From Corbicula japonica (Eukaryota; Mollusca; Bivalvia; Venerida; Cyrenidae): a DNA stretch of 64,000 nucleotides. The notes beneath the pieces are model-generated. The model was not told where the DNA came from. It ran no database searches and saw only the letters and a list, made by a program, of their open reading frames with translations. How positions within the stretch are numbered: position 1 is the stretch's first letter; each line of letters opens with the position of its first letter. The translations under genes were made by a program, and so were the position numbers. Where the stretch lies: positions 248,001 through 312,000 of the forward strand of contig JAZAYU010000354.1 in the NCBI GenBank assembly GCA_038501625.1, given 5' to 3'. This document shows, in pieces, positions 13,101 through 19,797 of the stretch.

Positions 13101-15210
13101 CTCCCATAAATCTACAGGTATATGCTTATAAAACTTAACAGCTTTGTTAATCATTATGTGTTTTGTCATGTCTCAGTTCTTGTTGATTCAGTTTGTCTAT
13201 TGTCAGCAATGCAATTGTTTAAACATTACAATACATGCTGAACTTTCAAATAGTTGTATCTTTTTCAGCAGAAGCAGCTGAGATACAGTCACTTAAAAGA
13301 AGAAGAACAGATGACGATGATGAGGTACTAAATCTCGGTCTATCTAATTTCATTCATTTATTTACCATTAAAAACAACTTGGGAAAAAATAGACAGTTTA
13401 TATCCTACTTCCAAGTTATTGACTAAAAGGAAATGACTGAAAATAAGTGAAATAAGAATTTACTTTTTGAGGCCATGCATAATTTTATTCTTAATGTAAG
13501 TATACATAATTGACCTGCCGCTTGAGGCTGTATATATCATGATTTCCGTTACAATATGGTATGTGGCATTAAATAAAATTGTCTTGAGATAAACGCTCAA
13601 CAAACTATGGCAACAAACTTTTGTACAAGTAGTCATAATTGAATTTGTTAAGCAAAACTGAGAGTATTTAATACACCTCATCGTTTAAAGTGTGTCTGTT
13701 ATCACATGGGACAAATGTAGATCCACATCAGTTGGCATTCTGTTCTATCTGATCAGGATCTACATTAATCGCTATTTTAGATAAATTGGTTTATTTCTAA
13801 CCATGAAGTGACCGTTGTTGATCCAGCAAGGACGGCAAGGGTGTTCCTAATGATCTGGATCTACACAGTTTACACTCACAAAAAACACTTAAATGTGGTA
13901 AAAAGGGCGAAGCTCACAAAAAGCAGTTTAAACAAAAGATTGTATGTTTGTTTTGGGGTTTAACGCCTGGTTTCAACACTTTTCTGGGTTATATTCCGGC
14001 GGTCAGTCCACCTAACCGGTGTTCCTGGGTCTCTAACCAGTACTAACCAATTTCTCCACAAGCGACTGACTGCTTCCTCACTTGAATCAGAGGTGAGGGA
14101 CACATGACTCTCAGACGCAATGTCCGAGTTCAATTGTCACGGAGAAATTTTTTCCCGTCTCAGCTAAGGATTGAACTCACGACCCCTGGATTGACAGTCC
14201 TATGCTCTATCCACTGAGCTAGCCATGTGGGCGGTAAACAAAAGAATCAGTATACATGTTTTATACTTTCTTGTTATAAAAAGCTGAGATAATTGTTGGA
14301 AAAACTGTAAATACAGTATTGGGCATAAATGCAGTTAATCAAGGGTGTACAATCAAAAACAGTGCAAACTATATTCTTTCTTTTCAGTTCACAGTTGGAG
14401 ACAATGTTTTGGCAAGCTGGGATGATGGCGAGCTGTATGATGCAGTTATATTGAAAATCGAAACAGGTATACTTCAATTACATGAATTTTATTTTATCCA
14501 GTAGTACAAACTCGCTTTTGACAAGAGCCAGAATCAGCCAGCATGTAGCAAAATGTACTTAAATGTATTCTAAACATATGAAAGGAAAATAGAATGCATC
14601 TGATAAGAAATCATTTTTGCTGAGCCCGCTTGCATTGTGCTCGACTTAGTTCTCACATTGGCTATCTTTCTTGCTGTCTTTGCAATCTTACCACTTGGTG
14701 TGTAGCATGCATTACTTCAGTTAGAACCAATAAAGTCTCAATACTATGTTCTATTTTTTCCTAGCAAGTGTGCCAAGAAGAATAACTATTACCTTTCGAT
14801 TATAGCAGTAAAAATTACAAGCTAAGCATATATGCGGAATACGGAAACTAATATTTAGTTATCTTGCATGTTTCTGTTGTCTCAAAACCAATTAAATGCG
14901 GCTAATTGTTGAAGTTTAAGTAACTTGAACCATGTGTCCATGTAACAGGAAGACTGAAAAGTATGTTTAGTCAAATTCATTTGGAGCACTTGACAAGTTA
15001 ACATACTATTAGGTACTGTAATTATTCATAAATATAAAGATATTAAGACTTACTTTGACTCTGTGGTATTGTGAATATCTGCTGCAATGTGATTCTTTGT
15101 ATGGGAAACTGTTTTTCTGTTTTTCAGTTTACCATGTCCAGTACACAATGGATAACAAGAAGAAAAAGCTTAGACCGGAGCAGATCAAATCAAGAAACAG
15201 ATTAACATGA
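4012..15210 (+). CDS. Multi-exon gene: ParB/sulfiredoxin-fold-like domain plus C-terminal Tudor-like domain (5' end not resolved)
   Basis: I joined 14 exons by AG/GT sites and codon phase; all phases agree. Coding segments: 4012-4144, 5048-5128, 6342-6401, 6928-6963, 7459-7644, 8826-9115, 9773-9987, 10412-10484, 10903-11004, 12426-12482, 12544-12622, 13269-13324, 14388-14466, 15128-15210. They give 509 residues from the first codon, or 502 from the first in-frame ATG (4033); an upstream coding exon is possible. Residues about 104-245 resemble ParB/Srx-fold proteins: a stretch like the ParB N-terminal box (VRAVNFNHVTSLEKSFL), then VLGGHHTLLAL in place of the GERRxRA/GGCHR motif, then HNVMHERSRQFTFMETVRLL like the ParB box II region. 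Basic PKKKRQAKK, an acidic segment, a coiled coil at about 412-437 and a Tudor-like end (457-505) follow. The nuclear/chromatin role is inferred. I recognise no named orthologue. Confidence 0.85.
5048..5128 (+). CDS. Exon 2
   Basis: Acceptor TTTTCAG, donor CAG|GTAGAT, phase 1 in and out. It encodes a polar, probably disordered linker rich in Gly, Ser, Asp and Thr. Confidence 0.7.
5205..5354. repeat. MITE-like inverted repeat, family M copy 1
   Basis: Ends AAGGTTATAAA and TTTATAACCTT are inverted repeats. Inside, GGAAACC...CTCAAATCTCAAGCATCTGATTGG pairs with its complement. It sits in the intron after exon 2. A diverged second copy lies at 5861-5989. Confidence 0.75.
5861..5989. repeat. MITE-like inverted repeat, family M copy 2
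   Basis: Ends AAGATCAT and ATGATCTT, with inner arms GGAGACCAG and CTGGTCTCC and the shared core AAATCTTAAGC/GCTTTAGATTTG. It belongs to the same family as 5205-5354 but is more degenerate, so two insertions occurred in one intron. Confidence 0.65.
6342..6401 (+). CDS. Exon 3
   Basis: Acceptor TTTATAG and a weak donor G|GTTACT. Phase 1 in and out fits both neighbours. It encodes a short charged stretch (SAEEKKVAKEKSS). The weak donor makes this one of the less certain exons. Confidence 0.5.
6506..6560. repeat. GATC-foldback element (family F)
   Basis: Arms TGTAGATCCAGATCA and TGATCTGGATCTACA are inverted around a short centre. Related arms recur at about 4695, 6640, 12010-12160, 13713-13870 and 15724-15840, so this is a dispersed foldback family. 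Confidence 0.65.
6928..6963 (+). CDS. Exon 4 (36-nt microexon)
   Basis: Acceptor TTTCCAG and donor GG|GTAAGA, phase 1 in and out. It encodes 12 residues with a Lys/Leu-rich end (LLKKKLL). Short, but both splice sites are good. Confidence 0.6.
7459..7644 (+). CDS. Exon 5: start of ParB-like domain
   Basis: Acceptor CATTTAG, donor CTG|GTAACT, phase 1 in and out, 62 residues. VRAVNFNHVTSLEKSFL aligns by eye with the conserved start of ParB N-terminal domains (a strand followed by a helix of the type vxpeHVxxLxxSF). The next exon continues the fold. Confidence 0.8.
8826..9115 (+). CDS. Exon 6: core of ParB-like domain
   Basis: Acceptor CTTCCAG, donor AGA|GTAAGT, entering in phase 1 and leaving in phase 0, 97 residues. 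VEVLGGHHTLLALRSLY holds the position of the ParB GERR or sulfiredoxin GGCHR motif, but has His-His-Thr where ParB has Arg-Arg. The later HHNVMHERSRQFTFMETV resembles the ParB segment that contacts nucleotide/DNA. The substituted motif makes catalysis or nucleotide use uncertain. Confidence 0.85.
9773..9987 (+). CDS. Exon 7: helical segment after ParB-like domain
   Basis: Acceptor GTCTTAG and donor GT|GTAAGT (an alternative donor lies 2 nt upstream but breaks the phase to exon 8). It encodes 71 full codons predicted to be helical, with repeated Leu/Phe and Gln. Function unknown; it occupies the place of the helix-turn-helix part in ParB proteins, but I see no clear HTH. Confidence 0.75.
10412..10484 (+). 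CDS. Exon 8: basic NLS-like segment
   Basis: Acceptor TATCTTAG, donor GAG|GTATGT, leaving in phase 0. It contains PKKKRQAKK, a classical monopartite-type nuclear localisation signal. Confidence 0.75.
10581..10676 (+). CDS. Alternative terminal exon with PIP-box motif (candidate)
   Basis: A strong acceptor (pyrimidine-rich, CACTTAG) precedes an open frame in phase with exon 8. It encodes 31 residues ending QTGLFSFY-GRL and TGA at 10674-10676. QTGLFSFY fits the PCNA-interacting consensus Q-x-x-hydrophobic-x-x-aromatic-aromatic. A donor exists at 10666 (GTAGGT), but splicing from it to 10903 gives a stop two codons later. Skipping the exon joins exon 8 to 10903 in frame. It is therefore either an alternative 3' end or a stop-introducing cassette. 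Confidence 0.55.
   Translation, partial: SKAVIKSSNQIQQHIIASKTQTGLFSFYGRL
10678..10683 (+). promoter_or_regulatory. Possible intronic polyadenylation signal
   Basis: ATTAAA begins two bases after the TGA of the PIP-box exon, which would support a short transcript ending here. AT-rich DNA contains this hexamer by chance often. Confidence 0.3.
10903..11004 (+). CDS. Exon 9: acidic linker
   Basis: Acceptor CTTTGCAG, donor GAG|GTAAGA, phase 0 in and out, 34 residues. Rich in Asp, Glu, Asn and Ser with few hydrophobics, so probably disordered. Confidence 0.75.
11994..12172. repeat. GATC-foldback element (family F), larger degenerate copy
   Basis: The left arm is around AATCCAGATCACC and the right arm around GATCTGGATTTACACTGG. 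The same right-arm motif occurs near 4695. It lies in the intron between exons 9 and 10. Confidence 0.5.
12426..12482 (+). CDS. Exon 10
   Basis: Acceptor ATCAAACAG (poor pyrimidine tract) and donor AAC|GTAAGG. Phase 0 at both ends fits exons 9 and 11. It encodes 19 polar/basic residues. It is phase-neutral, so it could be skipped without changing the frame. Confidence 0.5.
12544..12622 (+). CDS. Exon 11: coiled-coil segment
   Basis: Acceptor CTTCCAG, donor GAAG|GTATTT, phase 0 in and 1 out. MAELEQVKEELERVKKELRR shows heptad spacing of Leu/Val with Glu/Lys between, a short coiled coil that may dimerise the protein. Confidence 0.75.
12740..13060. repeat. Two diverged tandem copies of a dispersed repeat
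   Basis: The motifs AGAGCCACAAT, TGACC(A/G)TCATGT, ACCTGGGGTT and GAGTTATGG appear in the same order twice, about 170-190 bp apart. GAGTTATGG-type repeats are familiar from bivalve introns; that last point is from general knowledge. Confidence 0.5.
13269..13324 (+). CDS. Exon 12: second basic/acidic segment
   Basis: Acceptor TTTTTCAG, donor GAG|GTACTA, phase 1 in and 0 out. It encodes KRRRTDDDDE after a short helix. The basic cluster may be a second nuclear localisation signal. Confidence 0.65.
13702..13880. repeat. GATC-foldback elements (family F), two adjacent
   Basis: AATGTAGATCCACATCA pairs with TGATCAGGATCTACATT at 13750-13767. A second pair uses GTTGATCCAGC and TGATCTGGATCTACAC to about 13875. 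Confidence 0.55.
13940..14234 (-). mobile_element. tRNA-derived SINE (mollusc type), full length
   Basis: Perfect 11-bp direct repeats TAAACAAAAGA flank it (13929-13939 and 14235-14245), the mark of target-primed insertion. On the minus strand it begins with a tRNA-like head: A box GGCTAGCTCAGTGG, B-box-like GAGTTCAATCC, anticodon-loop-like CTGTCAA. The body resembles the conserved central domain of metazoan (MetaSINE-type) elements, and the tail end reads GGCGTTAAACCCC followed by a T/G-rich end. Family assignment is from memory; the insertion itself is clear. It lies in the intron between exons 12 and 13, antisense to the gene. Confidence 0.85.
14388..14466 (+). CDS. Exon 13: first half of Tudor-like domain
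   Basis: Acceptor TCTTTTCAG, donor ACAG|GTATAC, phase 0 in and 1 out. VGDNVLASWDDGELYDAVIL matches the Tudor pattern of GxxVxAxWxDGxxYxAxIL, including the aromatic residues that form the methyl-lysine cage in binding members. The spacing is closest in my recollection to the single Tudor domain of lamin B receptor. Confidence 0.85.
15128..15210 (+). CDS. Exon 14: second half of Tudor-like domain and stop
   Basis: Acceptor GTTTTTCAG; ends TGA at 15208-15210. VYHVQYTMDN then LRPEQIKS supplies the remaining Tudor strands (xYxVxYxD...LxxxxIK). A basic KKKK sits in the last loop. Confidence 0.85.
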
Positions 15211-15283
15211 TTTTTGGAAAACTGTCATTGTTTGTGTTAATATTGATTATAAGTTGTTAAAATGAAATAATGTTTTGTTTACA

Positions 15284-15289
15284 ATTAAA
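15284..15289 (+). promoter_or_regulatory. Candidate polyadenylation signal ATTAAA
   Basis: Located 74 bp after the stop codon of the ParB-like gene. A second ATTAAA occurs near 15553. Neither can be chosen without transcript data. Confidence 0.4.
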
Positions 15290-15723
15290 TAATTTAATAG
15301 GAATTAAGTATGTGAATTTACCAATCTGCCATTTCAGTGTATGAAAACCATTACAAATATTCAATTGAGATTTATAAACATAAATTATTCATAATCTGTT
15401 GGAACCTTGTGACAAATGTGCACTTAGAACTCCAAATTCTGGTTCTGTGTAATGGATATAAACAATGATGAAACTCCAGTCTGATTTTGTTAACTTGGCT
15501 ATGGTATCGATGTATTTATGAAGTATGATATTTGTGATTTTGAGATATTGCAATTAAATTTTCTTATCATTTCTATTCTCAGACACTTGCCATTTAAGAG
15601 CATTAAGTATATAGTTTACATTATTTATTAATTATTTTAATATATAAATTTTTTATTTATTTATTGTATTATTGAATTCTTGACCCTTTCCTCCACAGAC
15701 AAACCTTTATTGTAGGGGCGAAC

Positions 15724-15840
15724 AGTGTAGATCCTGATCAGGCGGCACATCTTTGCCGTCTGATCAGGATCTGCACTGTACTCGTTTTTATTTATTAGGT
15801 TATTTCTGAACAAAATGTGACCAGTGCAGATCCTGATCAC
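15724..15840. repeat. GATC-foldback element (family F)
   Basis: GTGTAGATCCTGATCAGGCGGCA pairs with TGCCGTCTGATCAGGATCTGCAC (the second near 15754-15776). A further arm AGTGCAGATCCTGATCAC follows at about 15823. Confidence 0.75.
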
Positions 15841-15879
15841 ATACATACAAATTCTTATATATGGAGGAAATGATTAAAA

Positions 15880-17257
15880 CATTCTTAGATACATACATAA
15901 AGTCTTATGAATATGTTTTGGTTTCCCAAGAACATTCTTGGATTTCCTACATAACGTCTTGTAAATATGTTTTGATTTTCCTAAGACCGTTCTTAAAATT
16001 CTCTTCTTCTGGTCTTGTAAATAATGTGTTGGTAACCTAAGAACGTCTTTAGATTATATTTGTTAAGTCAATAATGTTTGGTTTCTTAAGAATTTTCTTA
16101 AGATTCCATTCATTTAGGTTTTTCAAAGTGATGTGATTTCCTCAGAATGTTCTTAAATTCCATTGGTTCAGTAATTTCAAAATTGTGATATCCTGAAAAT
16201 GATATAAGAGTCTCGGATTTGTAAATATTGTTACTGGTTTCCTAACAAAGTTCTAAGATTTTTTTCTTAGGATATCGGTCTTGGTGATTTCCTTAGAACG
16301 TTCTAATATTCTCTTTGTTTAGTCAATAAGGTTTTGGGTTCTACAGAAAGTTCTTAGATTCCATTTTTTGATAATTGTCAAAATGTTGTGATTTCCTGTT
16401 AAAATGTTTGGTTTCCTAAGAACTTTCTTAGATTCGTTTTCGTTAGAACGCTCTTAGATTTAATTCATTAAATCTTGTTAAAATGTTTGGTCTCCTAAGA
16501 AGGTTCTAAGATTTCGATTTGAAAGAACGTTTTTAGAGTTTATACTTGTGGTTTCCTTAGAACATTCTTAGATTTGATTTCGTAAGAACTTTCTAAGATT
16601 CCATAATTTAGTCTTGTCATAATTTGTTTGGTTTCCTAAGAACGTTCTTAGGTCCGAGTTTGTAAGAACGTTATTAGATACCACACATTAAGTCTTTTAA
16701 ATGTTTGGTTTTCTAAGAACGTTCTTAGATAAGATTTCCTAAGAATTGTTTCAGATTTAGTTTTGTAAGAACATTCTTAGATTTGGGTTTGTAAGAACGT
16801 TCTTAAATTCTACGCATTTGGTCATGATAAAATGTTTGGTTTTCTAAGAACGTTCTTAGATTTGGATTTTAAATAACGTTCTAAGATTCAGTTTTGTGAA
16901 AACGTTATTATATTTCATAATTTAGTCATGTTAAATTGTTTGGCTTCCTTAGAACGTTCTAAGATTCGGTTTTGTAAGAACTTTCCAAGATTCCATGCGT
17001 TTGGTCTTGTTAAAATGTTTGGTTTTCTAAGAACGTTCTTAAATTTGGATTTTTTTAAATGTTTGGTCTCAGATCGTCCTTGAATTCGGTTTGGTAAGAA
17101 CGTTCTTAGAGTCAGATTTGTAAGAACGTTCTTAGATTTCATGCGCTTGGCCATGATAAAATGTTTGGTTTTCTAAGAACGTTCTTAGATATGGTTTTGT
17201 AAGAACGTTCTAACATTCCATTTCTTTAGTTTTGTTAATTTATTGTTTGGTCTCAGA
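15880..17257. repeat. Degenerate AAGAACGTTCTT repeat region, left flank
   Basis: Variants of TAAGAACGTTCTTAGATT recur irregularly, mixed with TTTGGTTTCCTAAGAA and ATTC-CAT-TTAGTCTTGT spacers. Units get closer to the consensus from left to right, as expected of an array decaying away from an actively homogenised core. Confidence 0.8.
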
Positions 17258-18110
17258 TCGTCCTAAAATTCGGTTTTGTAAGAACGTTCTTAGAGTCAGA
17301 TTTGTAAGAACGTTCTTAGAGTCAGATTTGTAAGAACGTTCTTAGAGTCAGATTTGTAAGAACGTTCTTAGAGTCAGATTTGTAAGAACGTTCTTAGAGT
17401 CAGATTTGTAAGAACGTTCTTAGAGTCAGATTTGTAAGAACGTTCTTAGAGTCAGATTTGTAAGAACGTTTCTTAGAGTCAGATTTGTAAGAACGTTTCT
17501 TAGAGTCAGATTTGTAAGAACGTTTCATAGAGTCAGATTTGTAAGAACGTTCTTAGAGTCAGATTTGTAAGAACTTTCTTAGAGTCAGATTTGTAAGAAC
17601 GTTTCATAGAGTCAGATTTGTAAGAACGTTCTTAGAGTCAGATTTGTAAGAACGTTTCATAGAGTCAGATTTGTAAGAACGTTCTTAGAGTCAGATTTGT
17701 AAGAACGTTTCATAGAGTCAGATTTGTAAGAACGTTCTTAGAGTCAGATTTGTAAGAACTTTCTTAGAGTCAGATTTGTAAGAACGTTTCATAGAGTCAG
17801 ATTTGTAAGAACGTTCTTAGAGTCAGATTTGTAAGAACTTTCTTAGAGTCAGATTTGTAAGAACGTTTCATAGAGTCAGATTTGTAAGAACGTTCTTAGA
17901 GTCAGATTTGTAAGAACGTTCTTAGAGTCAGATTTGTAAGAACGTTCTTAGAGTCAGATTTGTAAGAACGTTCTTAGAGTCAGATTTGTAAGAACTTTCT
18001 TAGAGTCAGATTTGTAAGAACGTTCTTAGAGTCAGATTTGTAAGAACGTTTCTTAGAGTCAGATTTGTAAGAACTTTCTTAGAGTCAGATTTGTAAGAAC
18101 GTTCTATGGA
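17258..18110. repeat. 26-bp minisatellite with palindromic core, about 32 copies
   Basis: The unit is AGTCAGATTTGT followed by AAGAACGTTCTTAG. Five variant classes are visible: canonical AACGTTCTTAG; AACGTTTCTTAG (one T inserted); AACGTTTCATAG; AACTTTCTTAG; and a final AACGTTCTATGG. In the middle the CATAG variant alternates with canonical or canonical-plus-AACTTTC units, a two- to three-unit higher-order pattern. The core AGAACGTTCT fits nGAAnnTTCn. Confidence 0.95.
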
Positions 18111-18420
18111 TTCCATGCCTTTGGTCATGATAAAATGTTTGGTTTCTAAGAACGTTCTTAGATATGGTTTTGTAAGAAAGTTCTAACATTTAATTTCTTT
18201 AGTCTTGTTAAAATGTTTGGTTTCTTTAGGACGCTTATATTAAGTTTCGTAAGAATTATTTTAGATTCAGTTGTAAAGAATGATCTAAGATTCAATTTCT
18301 TTAGTTCTGTTAAAATGTTTGGTTTCATAATAACGTTCTTACAATATAATATCTCAATATTCACTGTTTTTTTAAGAATTAAGTTTTAGAAAGATTGACT
18401 TCCTAAGAACGTTCTTAGAG
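18111..18420. repeat. Degenerate AAGAACGTTCTT repeat region, right flank
   Basis: A few further imperfect units, for example CTAAGAACGTTCTTAGA near 18147 and 18400, then the pattern stops. Confidence 0.7.
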
Positions 18421-18615
18421 ATTTTTTTATAGATTTGCCTCGTTACTCTACTTTCTTTATGTTATATCATTAAAAATAGAAAAAAATGCTGTGTTGTGTC
18501 TTTGACGTTAAAAAACTATTAGCGATTTTGCTGTGTTTTCAGTATGAAAATGTGCATAAAATTGGCCACCAATTGGGACTTGAGTGGAAAATCCCTTTTT
18601 AAAATAAAACGTGTT
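18421..18615. other. Unique spacer between minisatellite and satellite array
   Basis: AT-rich sequence with no repeat match in the window and no coding signal. The satellite starts abruptly at 18616 with the shared block head ATTTCTAATAATCCAATATC. Confidence 0.6.
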
Positions 18616-19362
18616 ATTTCTAATAATCCAATATCTTTGAAATTTGCACGGTGCTTAGAGCTTTTTTAGGTGAGCTTATGCTCCAAATTTCAAAGCTCTA
18701 GACCGTCAGGAACCTATTAAACCGGGTGTTAAACACTACATTAAATAGCGAAAAATGACTAAGTGTGAAAACGCAATACAAACGTTTGCTGGGTGCTCGT
18801 ACTTACAGCCCCGACCCTAGCGCCATTTAAATGCAATGAGCCTAAAAATCCTGCGGGTCGTGTGCAACTGATGGTGGACTACCTGAAACCAGTTTTGGTT
18901 TGAGTTACTGCATTTAAATGGAGCTTACATCCGACGGTTTTCAATAGGCATTTCACTGGGCAATTAAGTCGCGAATTTATGATAAAACACGAGAAAACGT
19001 GCATTTCTAATAATCCAATATCTTTGAAATTTGCACGGTGTTTAGAGATCTTTTAGGTGAGCTTATGGTCAAAATTTCAAAGTTCTAGACCGTCAGAAAC
19101 CTATTAAACCGGGTGTAAAACCCTGTATTGCACAGCGTAAAATGACCGAGTTGGTAAGGCACGCTCAAGAGTAAACATATATTTCTAATAATCCAATATC
19201 TTTGAAATTTGCACGGTGCTTAGAGCTTTTTTAGGTGAGCTTATGCTCCAAATTTCAAAGCTCTAGACCGTCAGGAACCTATTTAACCGGGTGTAAAACA
19301 ATACATTACATAGCGAAAAATGACTAAGTGTGAAACCGCAGAATAAAGTCATAAAAAAAGCT

Positions 19363-19434
19363 GTCCGGTGCCGGGTTTCGAACCCGGGGCTCCCGGGTGA
19401 AAGACCACTATTCTAACCACTACACTATGAAAGG
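19363..19434 (-). tRNA. tRNA-Glu(TTC)-like unit with Pol III boxes, probable pseudogene (left array, 11 copies)
   Basis: The minus strand has A box TAGTGTAGTGG and B box GGTTCGAAACC, both exact matches to the eukaryotic internal promoter consensus, and anticodon-loop CTTTCAC giving TTC. The T arm pairs perfectly. The acceptor does not: CCTTTCA against CACCGGA pairs at two positions at most, and the anticodon and D stems are also poor. So it looks like a promoter-competent but non-functional tRNA relative. A run of 7 T follows the 3' end (CAGCTTTTTTT). Other left-array copies: 21218-21289, 23073-23144, 24928-24999, 26783-26854, 28638-28709, 30493-30564, 32348-32419, 34203-34274, 36623-36694, 38478-38549. 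Confidence 0.7.
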
Positions 19435-19500
19435 TCTGTTGTGAGCAGTGAATTTAAATAAGCCTTATAAAATCGCATTGTACAGGGCAGGTAATCCACG

Positions 19501-19797
19501 CTAAAGTATCGATGTACTATAGCGTACTGAAAGACCTCCGGGATTCTTGGGTTCCAGCAGGTTGGGAGATCTGAAGCTCAGCTGGATCTTCTCTATGTTC
19601 CCTGCAAGTTTGCGAGCGTTGACCATAAAGATATGGCTAACCCAATATATGCATTTAAAGTTGTTTGCTATGTAAACGTTATGCTGACCTATGCTAGGAG
19701 CACCAACTTTGAACCTATAGGCCAGGAAAACTGTTGTGCAGTAAGCCGAAAAACCTGGCAGGTCGTGTTCATTGGATGTTTGGCGACCTAAAAGCAT
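19501..19797 (-). other. 98-codon reading frame of the gamma block (left array)
   Basis: Starts MLLGRQTSNEHDLPG and ends YSTSIL. Repeated at 21356, 23211, 25066, 26921, 28776, 30631, 32486, 34341, 36761 and 38616. No known domain, signal peptide or membrane segment is recognised. The first 20 or so codons lie in sequence shared with the non-coding alpha block, and another frame across the same segment is also open for about 85 codons on the + strand (no early ATG). Array homogenisation alone would keep it intact, so conservation is not evidence of coding. Confidence 0.35.

Larger units (their letters stand above)
15211..15870 (+). other. 3' UTR and downstream flank
   Basis: AT-rich sequence following the stop, with no further coding potential seen. 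Several ATTAAA hexamers occur (first at 15284). A GATC foldback at 15724-15840 probably lies beyond the transcript end. Confidence 0.5.

Noticed and set aside
17258..18110. CRISPR-like array
   Set aside because: The whole 26-bp unit repeats with no unique spacers, and the context is eukaryotic.
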